From: Hymenobacter sp. BT559
GTDB taxonomy: Bacteria; Bacteroidota; Bacteroidia; Cytophagales; Hymenobacteraceae
DNA: 64,000 nt
Assembly (NCBI RefSeq): GCF_016427535.1
Contig: NZ_JAELXV010000001.1
Location: 868,001-932,000, forward strand
Direction: 5' to 3'
Shown here piece by piece: positions 25,008-32,845 of this stretch (its first letter is position 1; each line of letters begins with the position of its first letter). The position numbers were made by a program, and so were the translations under genes. Below the pieces are notes generated by a model. That model ran no database searches. It worked only from the letters and a program-made list of their open reading frames with translations, and was not told where the DNA came from.

Positions 25008-25262
25008 ATGACAACCCAGGAAGAATTTGAGGCTGCCACCCAGCGCGCCCAGCAGCTGCCCGCCAAGCCCAGCAACACCGTGCTGCTCCAACTGTACGCG
25101 CTTTACAAGCAGGCTACCGAAGGCGACTCCACCGGCCCGCGCCCCGGCGGCTTCGACTTCAAAGCCATTGCCAAATACGACGCTTGGCACCAGCTCGCCG
25201 GCCTCAGCAAAGACGCCGCTCGCCAGCAGTACGTAGAGCTGGTAAACGAGCTGGCGGGTTAG
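25008..25262 (+). CDS. acyl-CoA-binding protein (ACBP family)
   Basis: This 84-residue four-helix protein has the ACBP signature: FEAATQRAQQLP, LLQLYALYKQATEGD, KAIAKYDAWHQLAGLSKDAARQQYVELV. The Tyr and Lys residues of LYALYKQ and KYDAW contact CoA in family members. It would buffer long-chain acyl-CoA in the cytoplasm. ATG at 25008 gives full-length ACBP; the upstream extension is leader sequence and includes the promoter. Next downstream is an imperfect repeat and then a gene of unknown function. Confidence 0.92.
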   Translation: MTTQEEFEAATQRAQQLPAKPSNTVLLQLYALYKQATEGDSTGPRPGGFDFKAIAKYDAWHQLAGLSKDAARQQYVELVNELAG

Positions 25263-25264
25263 TA

Positions 25265-25386
25265 AGTAGGGCTTAGTCGTTAGTGCTTAGTGCCTGGTTG
25301 TCGGTGCTTAGGCATAAATAGTAGTAGAAAAGCAAGTGCCAATAAGTGACAGCCAAGCACCAAGCACTAACAACTAAGCACTAAAC
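25265..25386. repeat. imperfect inverted repeat rich in GCTTAGT/ACTAAGC
   Basis: GGGCTTAGTCGTTAGTGCTT (from about 25268) and the complement of AAGCACTAACAACTAAGCAC (to about 25381) match with scattered mismatches over about 37 nt. It fills the spacer before the gene at 25388. Confidence 0.6.
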
Positions 25387-25387
25387 A

Positions 25388-26434
25388 ATGAATATTTCTC
25401 GCAAAAAGCCTAGCTACCCGCTTACGCCGGCCCTGCGCCAGTACCTGCGCGACTACGACCGCGAGGCGCCGCTGCCGGTGAGCTATGCCGACCTAGGGCG
25501 CTACAGCAACTCGTTTGCACTGCTCGACCGCACCGGGCGCGATACGCTCTGGCAAACCGTGTTCTACGAGCCGCACACGCTGCTGGAACTCAGCGCGGGC
25601 CTGGTGCAGGTATACGCGCTGCTCAAAACGGCCGGCGACCTGTCGTTTACCGAGCACCTGTTGGCCGACCGCATCGACTACTGTCGCTTCGGCAACTCCA
25701 ACCCGTTTCGGGTGCGCATCCTCAACCAGCTCAACGACAACTACGACTACTTCTACGTGAAGAAGGCCGATGCCTCGCGCCTCTACGGCCTGGAGCTGGA
25801 GCATCTGCTGTCGCCCAATTCGATGAACTTCTTGGTTGATACGGGCAATACGCTCATCGAGGAGCACATTGCTGGTATTCCGGGCGACGACTTTATTCGG
25901 CTGCGCCTGCAATTGCCGCACCTCAACCAGGTGCGTATTGCCAAAGAGTTTGTGAAGTTTAACGAGCGCTGCTTTGCGCGCCTGCTCGGCGACATGCGGG
26001 CCTACAACTACGTCATCGACGTGACGCCCGACTTCGAAGACGAGCAGTACCGGGTGCGCGCCATCGACTTTGACCAGCAGAGCTACGAGGGCCGTCGCAT
26101 TATGTACATGCCGCAGTATTTCAAGGACAACGGCCCCGTGGTGGACATGTGTGCCCGCCTGCTAAAGCCCGAAAGCCTGCGCCAGTACCAGGCCGAAGAG
26201 CGCACCCTGATGGCCCGCCGCGCCCGCGCCGAGCGCCACCGCCTCAAGGCCCTGCTCGACGTGATGCGCCGCCAGGAACTGGCTCCCACCGAAAAAATAG
26301 ACGAGCTCAAAGGCGCCCTCAACCGCTACCATCGCACCACCAAATTTGACCACTGCGACTCGATGGGCGACGTAGTGCGCCAAAATCTCTGGCTGATGCT
26401 GGGCCCCAAAACGCTAGCCGCTGTAACGCCCTAG
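25388..26434 (+). CDS. conserved protein of unknown function, possible kinase-like fold
   Basis: I do not recognise a named family for this 348-residue cytosolic protein. Several segments resemble the aminoglycoside-phosphotransferase/protein-kinase-like fold in the right order: a strand with Lys125-Lys126 (YFYVKKADAS), a helix with Glu136/Glu138, a hinge-like EEHIAGIPGD (158-167), a catalytic-loop-like GDMRAYNYVID (Asp202, Asn207, Asp211), and AIDFDQ (Asp227, Asp229) as the metal-binding position. Spacing between Asp202, Asn207 and Asp227 is close to that of kinases (D-x4-N, then DFD). No glycine-rich loop is evident. The C-terminal 90 residues are helical and basic. The stop codon TAG lies inside a CCTAGG. 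The kinase idea is inference only. Confidence 0.65.
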   Translation: MNISRKKPSYPLTPALRQYLRDYDREAPLPVSYADLGRYSNSFALLDRTGRDTLWQTVFYEPHTLLELSAGLVQVYALLKTAGDLSFTEHLLADRIDYCRFGNSNPFRVRILNQLNDNYDYFYVKKADASRLYGLELEHLLSPNSMNFLVDTGNTLIEEHIAGIPGDDFIRLRLQLPHLNQVRIAKEFVKFNERCFARLLGDMRAYNYVIDVTPDFEDEQYRVRAIDFDQQSYEGRRIMYMPQYFKDNGPVVDMCARLLKPESLRQYQAEERTLMARRARAERHRLKALLDVMRRQELAPTEKIDELKGALNRYHRTTKFDHCDSMGDVVRQNLWLMLGPKTLAAVTP

Positions 26435-26489
26435 GTCGCTTGGCGATATACCCATTATTCTTACCCTAGGCGGCAAGGCCAAGCTGCCA

Positions 26490-26858
26490 ATGTTTTATAT
26501 GGTAGCTATTCAGCAACAAGGCGATACAGTAGTTTTTGCCGTAGAAGGCTGGCACAAGCTGTGGGCCCTGCGTAGCGAGCTGCGCATTCCGCGGGCGCAC
26601 ATCCTAGGTGCCCGGCGCGACCCCGAGGCGTCGAAAGCGTGGGGTATCCGGGCACCTGGTACGTCCGTGCCTGGCCTGCTCAAAGCCGGTACGTTTTATT
26701 TCGATAACACGGGCGATAACAAACCAACCTTCCTCGACGTGCAGCGCCGCGAAAACACGATAGTTGTGGACTTGGTGGATGAAGAATACAACCGCCTCAT
26801 CATTGAGGTGGCTGACCCCGCGGCTGTAGTGGCGTTGTTGAGCTCCGCGGCAACCTAG
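26490..26858 (+). CDS. small conserved protein, PH-like family of unknown function
   Basis: The 122-residue protein has no export signal and looks all-beta. It matches a widespread but unnamed family also common in Actinobacteria, with the conserved series WHKLWALRSELRIPRAHI, GARRDP, GIRAPGTSVPGL, AGTFY and YNRLIIEVADP. I infer a pleckstrin-homology-like fold from the strand pattern; no function is known. The start could instead be the ATG at 26499. It lies 55 bp after the kinase-like gene and ends at a TAG embedded in CCTAGG. Confidence 0.7.
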   Translation: MFYMVAIQQQGDTVVFAVEGWHKLWALRSELRIPRAHILGARRDPEASKAWGIRAPGTSVPGLLKAGTFYFDNTGDNKPTFLDVQRRENTIVVDLVDEEYNRLIIEVADPAAVVALLSSAAT

Positions 26859-26882
26859 GGGCTAGGTGGACTAACGAAATAC

Positions 26883-26918
26883 AAAAGGGCAGGCTGGTCG
26901 CAACCAGCCTGCCCTTTT
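26883..26918. terminator. bidirectional terminator
   Basis: AAAAGGGCAGGCTGGT and ACCAGCCTGCCCTTTT form a perfect 16-bp stem with a CGCA loop. It lies between genes converging at 26858 and 26935. Confidence 0.92.
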
Positions 26919-26934
26919 CTACAGAGGGGCGCTA

Positions 26935-27165
26935 CTACACGGCGGGCTTGGGCGCGGGCAAGTCAAATGCCGTGGCATCGTGCTCGAAGTGGCCTTTGTG
27001 CGAGCCATCGCAGAAGGGTTTTTGGGCGCTCAGGCCGCAGCGGCAGATGCTGATGCGCTGGCGACCACCTAGGCCGTAGGGCTGGCCTTGAGCGTCTACA
27101 AGTTCGAAGTCGTCGCCTTCCACGCGGAGCGAGCCATTGGCGAGAACAGTAAGTTTGGTAGCCAT
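26935..27165 (-). CDS. CDGSH iron-sulfur domain protein
   Basis: The 76-residue protein has the CDGSH signature: CRCG...PFCDGSH, with Cys41, Cys43, Cys52 and His56 as the 3Cys-1His ligands of a [2Fe-2S] cluster. It is the bacterial soluble, single-domain type without a membrane anchor. These proteins transfer electrons or clusters and respond to redox state. It is the last of three minus-strand genes (GNAT, small membrane protein, CDGSH) with gaps of 15 and 17 bp, so it is probably in one transcription unit. Confidence 0.92.
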   Translation of the reverse strand: MATKLTVLANGSLRVEGDDFELVDAQGQPYGLGGRQRISICRCGLSAQKPFCDGSHKGHFEHDATAFDLPAPKPAV

Positions 27166-27182
27166 TTGTTGAAATGAAAAGA

Positions 27183-27545
27183 TTAAAATGAAAAGAGAAT
27201 TGTATCCAAATAAAGATTTAATAAGATAAAGCCAACAAGAAAGACACCGAAGTAGATGAATACAGGCTTTGAGCTTTGATATGATTTCTGAAGCGAAGGA
27301 TTCGAATACAAATAGCCATGTTTCTGAGGGTTAGGAAATCCTAACACATAGCCAAAAAAGCTGCCATAATTATCAAGAAGGGCCGCTATTTGTCTTTTGC
27401 GTGCAGGGTTAATCTCAATAGAATACGCTGCCTCTAAAGCATTTGTGATTTTGCTTATTCTCTTCTTGTTGTAAGCGACGAAAGCAAAAACATTGATTAC
27501 TCCGCTGAGCGTAATCAAGATGTCAATAAGGTCTTTTAGTTTCAC
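27183..27545 (-). CDS. small two-helix membrane protein of unknown function, AT-rich
   Basis: This 120-residue protein has two predicted membrane segments, about 8-26 (DILITLSGVINVFAFVAY) and 93-115 (FIYFGVFLVGFILLNLYL), with a basic cytoplasmic-looking middle. No family is recognised. Base composition is clearly more A+T-rich than its neighbours, and it has no CCTAGG site, which hints at recent acquisition. It sits tightly between the GNAT gene (15 bp) and the CDGSH gene (17 bp). Confidence 0.6.
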   Translation of the reverse strand: MKLKDLIDILITLSGVINVFAFVAYNKKRISKITNALEAAYSIEINPARKRQIAALLDNYGSFFGYVLGFPNPQKHGYLYSNPSLQKSYQSSKPVFIYFGVFLVGFILLNLYLDTILFSF

Positions 27546-27560
27546 AAACCTTGGGGACGG

Positions 27561-28082
27561 TTACAGGTCTTTGCGCAGCACGAAGTCATTCATCCAATAT
27601 GGGCCAATGGCGATGTCTTCCTCGCGGTGCTGGGCAAAGCCCTGGCGCTCGTAGAAGGCCAGTGCGGGGTTGTGACGGTTCACATTGAGCTCCAGCACGC
27701 GGCCACCGGCCTCGCGCACGGCCTGCTCCACTGCCATGATGAGCTGCTGACCTAGGCCCTGGCCCTGGTGCGAGGGCAGCACGTAGATTTTATTGAGGTG
27801 ATACACGCCTTCGGGTTTCTCCGAAAATGAGGCGAAGCCGCTGGGCTGGCCCTCCACGTAGGCCAGCAAAAAGGCGTGGTGCTGGTCGCGCATTTGCTTG
27901 CGCAGCGAGGCTGGCGTGTAAATAACGCGGTACATGTACTCAATCTGCTCCTTCGAAATAATGAAGCGGTACGTAGGCTCCCAGGTAGCCTCGGCCAGGG
28001 CAATGATGGTAGGAATATCCTGCTCAGTAGCAGGCTGAATGTGCAGGGGCGCGGCCGGCGCGGCGGAAGCAGGAGCAGACAT
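27561..28082 (-). CDS. GNAT family N-acetyltransferase
   Basis: The 173-residue protein carries the GNAT core. Motif A is KIYVLPSHQGQGLGQQLIMA (Q/R-x-x-G-x-G/A, acetyl-CoA pyrophosphate binding). Strand beta4 is HLNKIYV and motif B is NPALAFYERQGF. The acceptor substrate is unknown. ATG at 28082 (MSAPAS) is chosen over a TTG three codons upstream. It heads the three-gene group with the AT-rich membrane protein and the CDGSH protein. Confidence 0.88.
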   Translation of the reverse strand: MSAPASAAPAAPLHIQPATEQDIPTIIALAEATWEPTYRFIISKEQIEYMYRVIYTPASLRKQMRDQHHAFLLAYVEGQPSGFASFSEKPEGVYHLNKIYVLPSHQGQGLGQQLIMAVEQAVREAGGRVLELNVNRHNPALAFYERQGFAQHREEDIAIGPYWMNDFVLRKDL

Positions 28083-28239
28083 AAGTAACAAAAAGGTAAG
28101 CGAAGGTCGGCCATAAAACCGACTTTTGTGCCTTGCTAGGCATACGCAAAGCGCCTCTTGGCCGTTGACTAGCCCAATTTGGCCCGCAACTTGGTAGGTG
28201 GGCCTTGGTATTACTTTAGGTTTTTATTGTTCTTTACCC

Positions 28240-28731
28240 ATGGCTTCTTTCCGCTTCTTCCGCCTCGCCGACTCTCGCCTTGTACTAGCTGGCCTACTGC
28301 TGGCTGCGCTGCCGCTGGCCGCCCAGGCCCAGCAGGCGGGCGACCTCACTGGCTCCCGGCCGCGCACCACGCCGCGCCCGGCCGCTAGCCAGCAAGTAAA
28401 AACCACTGCCACCGCCGATGCGGGCCTGGCTTCGCTGATAAAGGAAAGCGTGGACCTAAACCGCGCCACCGCCGACCAGATGCCCGAGCTCTACGGCCGC
28501 TTTATCGACGCCGTGCGCGAGCAGCGCCGCCAGTGGACCGAGCGCGACTGGGCCAACGCCAGCGACGCCCTCAGCCGCCTCAACGCCCGCTACGAAGTAG
28601 TGCGCACCGGCATCGATATGGAAGACCGTATCCGCATTCGGTCGTGGCAGGGCGAGTTTCGGACCTTGCAGGGCGCCCGCAAAGTCAACCAAAAGCTCGA
28701 CGAGAAAAACGTGAACATCGAGAAGCCCTAA
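28240..28731 (+). CDS. exported small helical protein of unknown function
   Basis: The 163-residue protein has a signal peptide (about 1-32, LVLAGLLLAALPLAAQAQ), a low-complexity Thr/Pro/Arg linker to about residue 60, and an all-helical remainder (IKESVDLNRATADQ, REQRRQWTERDWANASDALSRL). The helical part recalls small periplasmic Bacteroidota proteins with no assigned role. The ATG at 28240 is used because the longer frame begins with non-signal sequence. It overlaps no other gene; the convergent gene ends 6 bp away. Confidence 0.65.
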   Translation: MASFRFFRLADSRLVLAGLLLAALPLAAQAQQAGDLTGSRPRTTPRPAASQQVKTTATADAGLASLIKESVDLNRATADQMPELYGRFIDAVREQRRQWTERDWANASDALSRLNARYEVVRTGIDMEDRIRIRSWQGEFRTLQGARKVNQKLDEKNVNIEKP

Positions 28732-28737
28732 GCGCTC

Positions 28738-29190
28738 CTAGGTGCCTGGCACTGCCTGCTGCTGAAGCCAATGCCAGGCACCTAGGGGCTCGCGAAATAC
28801 CCCAACCGTCATCAGGCGCCGGGCATCGACAATAAAGTCGGGGTAGCTGGGGGCACCGGTGGGGTCGGCCGAGGTCACAAAGGCCATGGCTTGCAGGCCG
28901 TGCCGCACGGCCCCCGGCAGCCACTCGTACTGCATCCAGGGCATGGCCTCGCTCCAGTCACCCGAGGCTTGGCTTTCATCGCTGAGCAGGCGGCGCGCGG
29001 CCGTGCCATCGGGCCGTAACCCAATAGCCACTCTGGTAGCCTCTACTACCGAGGCTGCCGTGAGGTGGCCGTGCCAACGCACCCACAGCGTATCATGCGC
29101 CGGAAAGTAGTCGAACTCCGCCAGCAGGGCGCCGTGGGCATCGGGCAAGGCCAGCAGGCGCTGCGCCGCTGTGGGTACGGATAGAAGCAT
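28738..29190 (-). CDS. STAS/SpoIIAA-like cytoplasmic protein
   Basis: This 150-residue protein has the strand-helix alternation of SpoIIAA/STAS-like domains, with DTLWVRWHGHLTAASVVEATRVAI and a later AMAFVTSADPTG...DFIVDARRLMTVGVF segment. Many Bacteroidota encode orphan proteins of this kind; no partner is visible here. The ATG at 29190 (MLLSVP) is preferred over the longer frame from 29265. The stop codon overlaps a CCTAGG. The assignment is by pattern only. Confidence 0.6.
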   Translation of the reverse strand: MLLSVPTAAQRLLALPDAHGALLAEFDYFPAHDTLWVRWHGHLTAASVVEATRVAIGLRPDGTAARRLLSDESQASGDWSEAMPWMQYEWLPGAVRHGLQAMAFVTSADPTGAPSYPDFIVDARRLMTVGVFREPLGAWHWLQQQAVPGT

Positions 29191-29298
29191 AAGGGTAGGC
29201 GCAGAATGAACTTGATAAACAAGGTATAATACAAAAGCCGAAGTCTTGTACTGGTCTCCCGCCACTCGGCCGCTGCTGTGGCACTAGCTGGGCGGTGT

Positions 29299-29306
29299 TA
29301 TCTTTG
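29299..29306 (+). promoter_or_regulatory. -7 box of the deoxynucleoside kinase gene
   Basis: TATCTTTG matches TAnnTTTG exactly, 39 nt before the ATG at 29345. Confidence 0.55.
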
Positions 29307-29344
29307 GGGTTCGGTTTTTGTAAAATCAAGAGCATCCCTGCGTC

Positions 29345-29968
29345 ATGCACATTGCCATCGTCGGTAACATCGGAGCCGGCAAAACCACGCTGGCCCACAA
29401 GCTGGCCCAGCATTTTCGCTGGGAAGTGTTTCTGGAAGAGGTAGATGATAATCCTTATCTCAAGGACTTTTACGCCGATATGCCGCGCTGGGCGTTTCAC
29501 TTGCAGGTGTACTTCCTCAACGGCCGCTTCCGCCAAACGCAGCGCATCAAGGAGATAGTGCAGCAGGGCAAAAGCGTAATTCAAGACCGCACGATATATG
29601 AAGATGCCCACATCTTCGCGGCCAACCTGCACGAGTCGGGCCAGCTCGTAGAGCGCGACTACCAGAACTACTACGCGCTGTTTGAGACGATGATAGGCCT
29701 CGTCAATCCGCCCGACCTGCTGCTCTACCTGCGCGCCGACCTGCCCAAGCTCATCGGCCAGATTGAGAAGCGCGGGCGCGACTACGAAAGCTCCATCAGC
29801 ATCGAATACCTCAAAAACCTGAACGAGCACTACGAGCAGTGGATAGCCAACTACAAAGAAGGCAAGCTGCTCATCGTCGATGTCAATGAGCTCGACTACG
29901 TAAAGCGCCCCGAGGACCTAGGTGCCATCATTGAGCGCATCAATGGCAAGCTGTTCGGGCTGTTTTAG
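29345..29968 (+). CDS. deoxynucleoside kinase (dNK family)
   Basis: The 207-residue kinase begins with a P-loop, GNIGAGKTT (residues 7-15). It continues with EEVDDNPYLKDFY (substrate-base region), QDRTIYEDAHIF (DRS-like catalytic motif) and a lid-region KRGRDYESSI with arginines that contact phosphate. It phosphorylates deoxyribonucleosides for salvage. Similarity to dCK/dGK versus dAK types cannot settle the base preference. The gene has its own promoter and is followed by a small repeat. Confidence 0.92.
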   Translation: MHIAIVGNIGAGKTTLAHKLAQHFRWEVFLEEVDDNPYLKDFYADMPRWAFHLQVYFLNGRFRQTQRIKEIVQQGKSVIQDRTIYEDAHIFAANLHESGQLVERDYQNYYALFETMIGLVNPPDLLLYLRADLPKLIGQIEKRGRDYESSISIEYLKNLNEHYEQWIANYKEGKLLIVDVNELDYVKRPEDLGAIIERINGKLFGLF

Positions 29969-30010
29969 TAATGGTTAATGGTTAGTCATTAACAACTAAC
30001 CATTAACTAC
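29969..30010. repeat. AT-rich hairpin, GTTAATGGTTAGT type
   Basis: GTTAATGGTTAGT (29976-29988) and ACTAACCATTAAC-like sequence (to about 30007) pair with a CATTAAC-type loop. It lies between converging genes and may help end transcription. Confidence 0.55.
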
Positions 30011-30016
30011 TACTAA

Positions 30017-30691
30017 TTAAGTATTCTCCAGCGCCGTATTCAGAAAGTCGACCCAGGGCCGGGCTGCCGCTATGCCCGCTACCACGCTACTGATAAAACC
30101 GGGACCTAGGACTTCTTCATCCGAAAACAGCCGGCCCACGCCGAAGCTCTTGAGCTTGAGCCAGGGCAGCTCGGGGTCGTCGGCGGCGTAGCCGCGGGGC
30201 GGGCGCGTGAGCTGTTCCGCGCTCATGTCCAGGCCCTTTGGGAAGTGCAGCAGCAGCTCGGGCGCCGCCAGCAAGCGGTGGAACTCGGCGCTGCTGTAGT
30301 GAATTTCCTGCCGAATGGCCGCCAGCTCGGGCGGGGTGGGGGTGAAGCGCCCTGCCCGCAGCCACGAGTGCCCGCCGGGGCTTAGGGCTAGGAAGTAGCC
30401 CGCCTGCAGTGCGTGCCGCCCGCCCGGCACCAGTCCCGAGCCAAAGCGCCGTTTGTAGGGCTCGGGGTCGGTCTGGCTGCGGTCGTTTTTATGCAGCCGA
30501 AACATCGCCTGTGTGGGAGTGAGGCCAGCCAGCTCGGGGGCCAGCGGCGTGGCTTGGCGCAACACTTCGGCCACGAGCGTAGCGAAGCTGTCGCGGGCGC
30601 GCACATACTCGGCGCGGTGCTCTTGCATCCAGGCCGTGTTGTTGTTGGCCGCTAGGCGGCTCAAAAAGTCTAAGACAAAAGCATTATCCAT
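30017..30691 (-). CDS. DUF2461 family protein
   Basis: The 224-residue protein matches DUF2461 (TIGR02453) in order and length: FLSRLAANNNTAWMQEHR, MFRLHKNDRSQTDPEPYKRRFG, GYFLALSPGGHSWLRAG, EFHRLL and KSFGVGRLFSDEEVL. The His-Lys/Arg-rich FRLHKNDR and the YKRRF segments are conserved in the family. No function is established. The start is ATG at 30691 (MDNAFV). It diverges from the histidine kinase gene. Confidence 0.85.
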   Translation of the reverse strand: MDNAFVLDFLSRLAANNNTAWMQEHRAEYVRARDSFATLVAEVLRQATPLAPELAGLTPTQAMFRLHKNDRSQTDPEPYKRRFGSGLVPGGRHALQAGYFLALSPGGHSWLRAGRFTPTPPELAAIRQEIHYSSAEFHRLLAAPELLLHFPKGLDMSAEQLTRPPRGYAADDPELPWLKLKSFGVGRLFSDEEVLGPGFISSVVAGIAAARPWVDFLNTALENT

Positions 30692-30998
30692 CGGAGGGGC
30701 TGCGTGCACAGCGGTGGGCGGGTGCGGCGCAAGCGTAGCATACGGCTTTGCCGGCATCGAGTAGCGCCGCCGAGCGCTTACTGCCTGCCCGGCTACCAGC
30801 CGAAGGTTAGTGTCTAGTGCCTGGTACGCAAGGCAGGAGCTCTAGATGGAGTAGCCATACTTAATTGCCTAGCAACTCTCCGGTACTATTCAGGGTAAAA
30901 AGAGTAAAAAACTTAGCGATAACGCTGCGATAGTAGTAATCCTAAGTGGTTTACACAAGTATCTTCGTTGGCGCAATTCTGGCACTGCTTCCTCTCCC
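30692..30998. other. 307-bp divergent spacer before the histidine kinase
   Basis: No coding frame is convincing. The right half (30880-30990) is AT-rich. A TATCTTCG at 30960-30967 is a likely -7 box for the kinase gene, 32 nt before its ATG. No long inverted repeat was seen. Confidence 0.4.
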
Positions 30999-32600
30999 AT
31001 GTCTGCTCTCCCTCCTCTGTCGCAAGACAGCGATACCAATCCGGCCGAGCTGGCAGACGTGCTGTTGGCTTCTTCTCCAACCGGAATGCTGCTGCTGAGA
31101 CCAGTGTATGGCAGTGATGACGAGTGTATTACGGATTTCGACTGGGTGAGGCTTAATGCTGCTGCTCAACACTTGCTGCAGTTGCCCGAGCAGCCGGGCG
31201 CCTCGCTACTGACGCTTTTCCCGGCCGCTGCGTCGTGTGGCGCGTTTGCGTTTTACCGCGAGGCCTTTCGGGCGGGCCAGGCGCCCCACAGCTCCAATTG
31301 GTATCAGCACGATGGGCTTGCGGGGTATGCCATCCGAGCTGCGCAACGCTGCGGGCAGCTACTGGTGGTTAGCCTGGACGATGCTGGTAGCCAAACGCAC
31401 GCGGCCGCGACGCTCGTGGTGCCTAGCCAAGGCGCTGAGCGCCCGGCGCCGCTGGCCGCGCAGCAAGGCCTGTTGCAGCAGCTGTTGCGGCAGGTGCCCG
31501 CTGCGGTGGCCATTCTCAGCGGCCCCGAACACTACTATGCGTCCTTCAACGACCGCTACCAGGCGCTCTCAGCCCACCGGGCAGAGGTAGGGCAGCGCGT
31601 AGCCCAGGTTATGCCGGAGCTGGTAACCCAGGGCTTTATCAGCCTGCTCGACCAAGTGTACGCCACGGGGCAGCCATTTACGGGCACCGACCGGCCCGTG
31701 CAGTTCTTCGACTACACCACCGGCCACGCCGAGCAGCGCTACATCGACTTTACTTACCAGCCGCTGGCCGATGAGCAAGGACAAACCCAGGGGATACTGG
31801 CCTTCCTGGTTGACACTACCGAGCGGGTGCTGGCCCGCCAGCAGGTAGAAGCTGCCAACCGCGAGCTAGCCATCATCAACACGCGCCTTACGCGTACCAA
31901 CGCCGACCTCGATACCTTCGTGTACTCGGCGTCGCACGACCTGCGGGCGCCCATTGCCAACATCGAGGGCCTGCTCGCGGCCCTGCGCCAAGAGCTGCCC
32001 CTTGAAGCCTGGCAGGCCGAGCTGGTGCCCCGCCTGCTAGAGCTCATGGACGGCGCCGTGGCGCGCTTTCAGCAAACCCTAGGGTACCTGACGGAAGTGA
32101 CGCGGCTGCAGCCCGAAGCCCTGGGCCACGCCAACGAGCTAGTCGACCTGCCGGCCCTGGTCGAGGCCGTGCGCCTCGACATCCTGCCCGAGCTAACGGC
32201 GACCGGCGCCACGCTCACCGTAGACTTGGCCGCGTGCCCACAGCTGCTGGCGTCGCCCAAGCTGCTGCGTAGCATATTCTATAATTTTCTCTCCAACGCC
32301 ATCAAGTACCGGTCGCCCGACCGCCCGCCGCTGATACATCTGCGCTGCCGCCGCGCCACGCCGGGCTACCTGACCCTAGAAGTGCAAGACAACGGCCTGG
32401 GCCTGAGCGAGCAGCAGCAAGGCGTACTATTCCAGTTGTTCAAGCGCTTGCATAGCCACGTGCCCGGCTCGGGAGTAGGGCTCTACATGGTTAGGAAGAT
32501 GGTCGACAATGCGGGCGGCTTGCTCACGGTGCACAGCCAGCCGGGGGTAGGGTCCACGTTTGCCGTTTCGCTGCCGCTATCGGCTAAGCCGCTGCCGTAG
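30999..32600 (+). CDS. soluble PAS-type sensor histidine kinase, orphan
   Basis: The 533-residue protein has no membrane segment. Two PAS-like domains occupy about 20-130 and 150-280. A short coiled coil leads to the dimerisation helix with SASHDLRAPI (phospho-acceptor His313) and a HATPase_c domain with N-box FYNFLSNAIKYR, G1 DNGLGLS and G2 GSGVGLYMVRK. Architecture is that of cytosolic PAS kinases of the Bacteroidota HisKA-5 type. No response regulator is adjacent. The CYP152 gene follows on the same strand after 246 bp, which is not enough to imply a link. Confidence 0.9.
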   Translation: MSALPPLSQDSDTNPAELADVLLASSPTGMLLLRPVYGSDDECITDFDWVRLNAAAQHLLQLPEQPGASLLTLFPAAASCGAFAFYREAFRAGQAPHSSNWYQHDGLAGYAIRAAQRCGQLLVVSLDDAGSQTHAAATLVVPSQGAERPAPLAAQQGLLQQLLRQVPAAVAILSGPEHYYASFNDRYQALSAHRAEVGQRVAQVMPELVTQGFISLLDQVYATGQPFTGTDRPVQFFDYTTGHAEQRYIDFTYQPLADEQGQTQGILAFLVDTTERVLARQQVEAANRELAIINTRLTRTNADLDTFVYSASHDLRAPIANIEGLLAALRQELPLEAWQAELVPRLLELMDGAVARFQQTLGYLTEVTRLQPEALGHANELVDLPALVEAVRLDILPELTATGATLTVDLAACPQLLASPKLLRSIFYNFLSNAIKYRSPDRPPLIHLRCRRATPGYLTLEVQDNGLGLSEQQQGVLFQLFKRLHSHVPGSGVGLYMVRKMVDNAGGLLTVHSQPGVGSTFAVSLPLSAKPLP

Positions 32601-32845
32601 CGGGCAGCCCACTGAGGCTACCTAGGGCTTTGGGTAGCGGTACTTTTTAGGTAAACGAAGCGCGGTTGGCAAGCTAAATTTTTGGGTGTGGCGCCTGCAC
32701 GTGCTCAATTGCTTGGGGGCTGAAGAAGTACAGCTTACTGCGAAAAGGCTCATCGCTCGATGGTTGCGTGCGTAAAAACGAGGAATTGTAGCGCGTGGTG
32801 CCTATGCTGCTGCGGTGCTGCCTAATCTCCCCATACTCGTTTTTT

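Noticed and set aside
29093..29830. A 245-residue minus-strand frame over the deoxynucleoside kinase gene
   Set aside because: The kinase on the other strand is certain; the antisense frame has no domain or signal.
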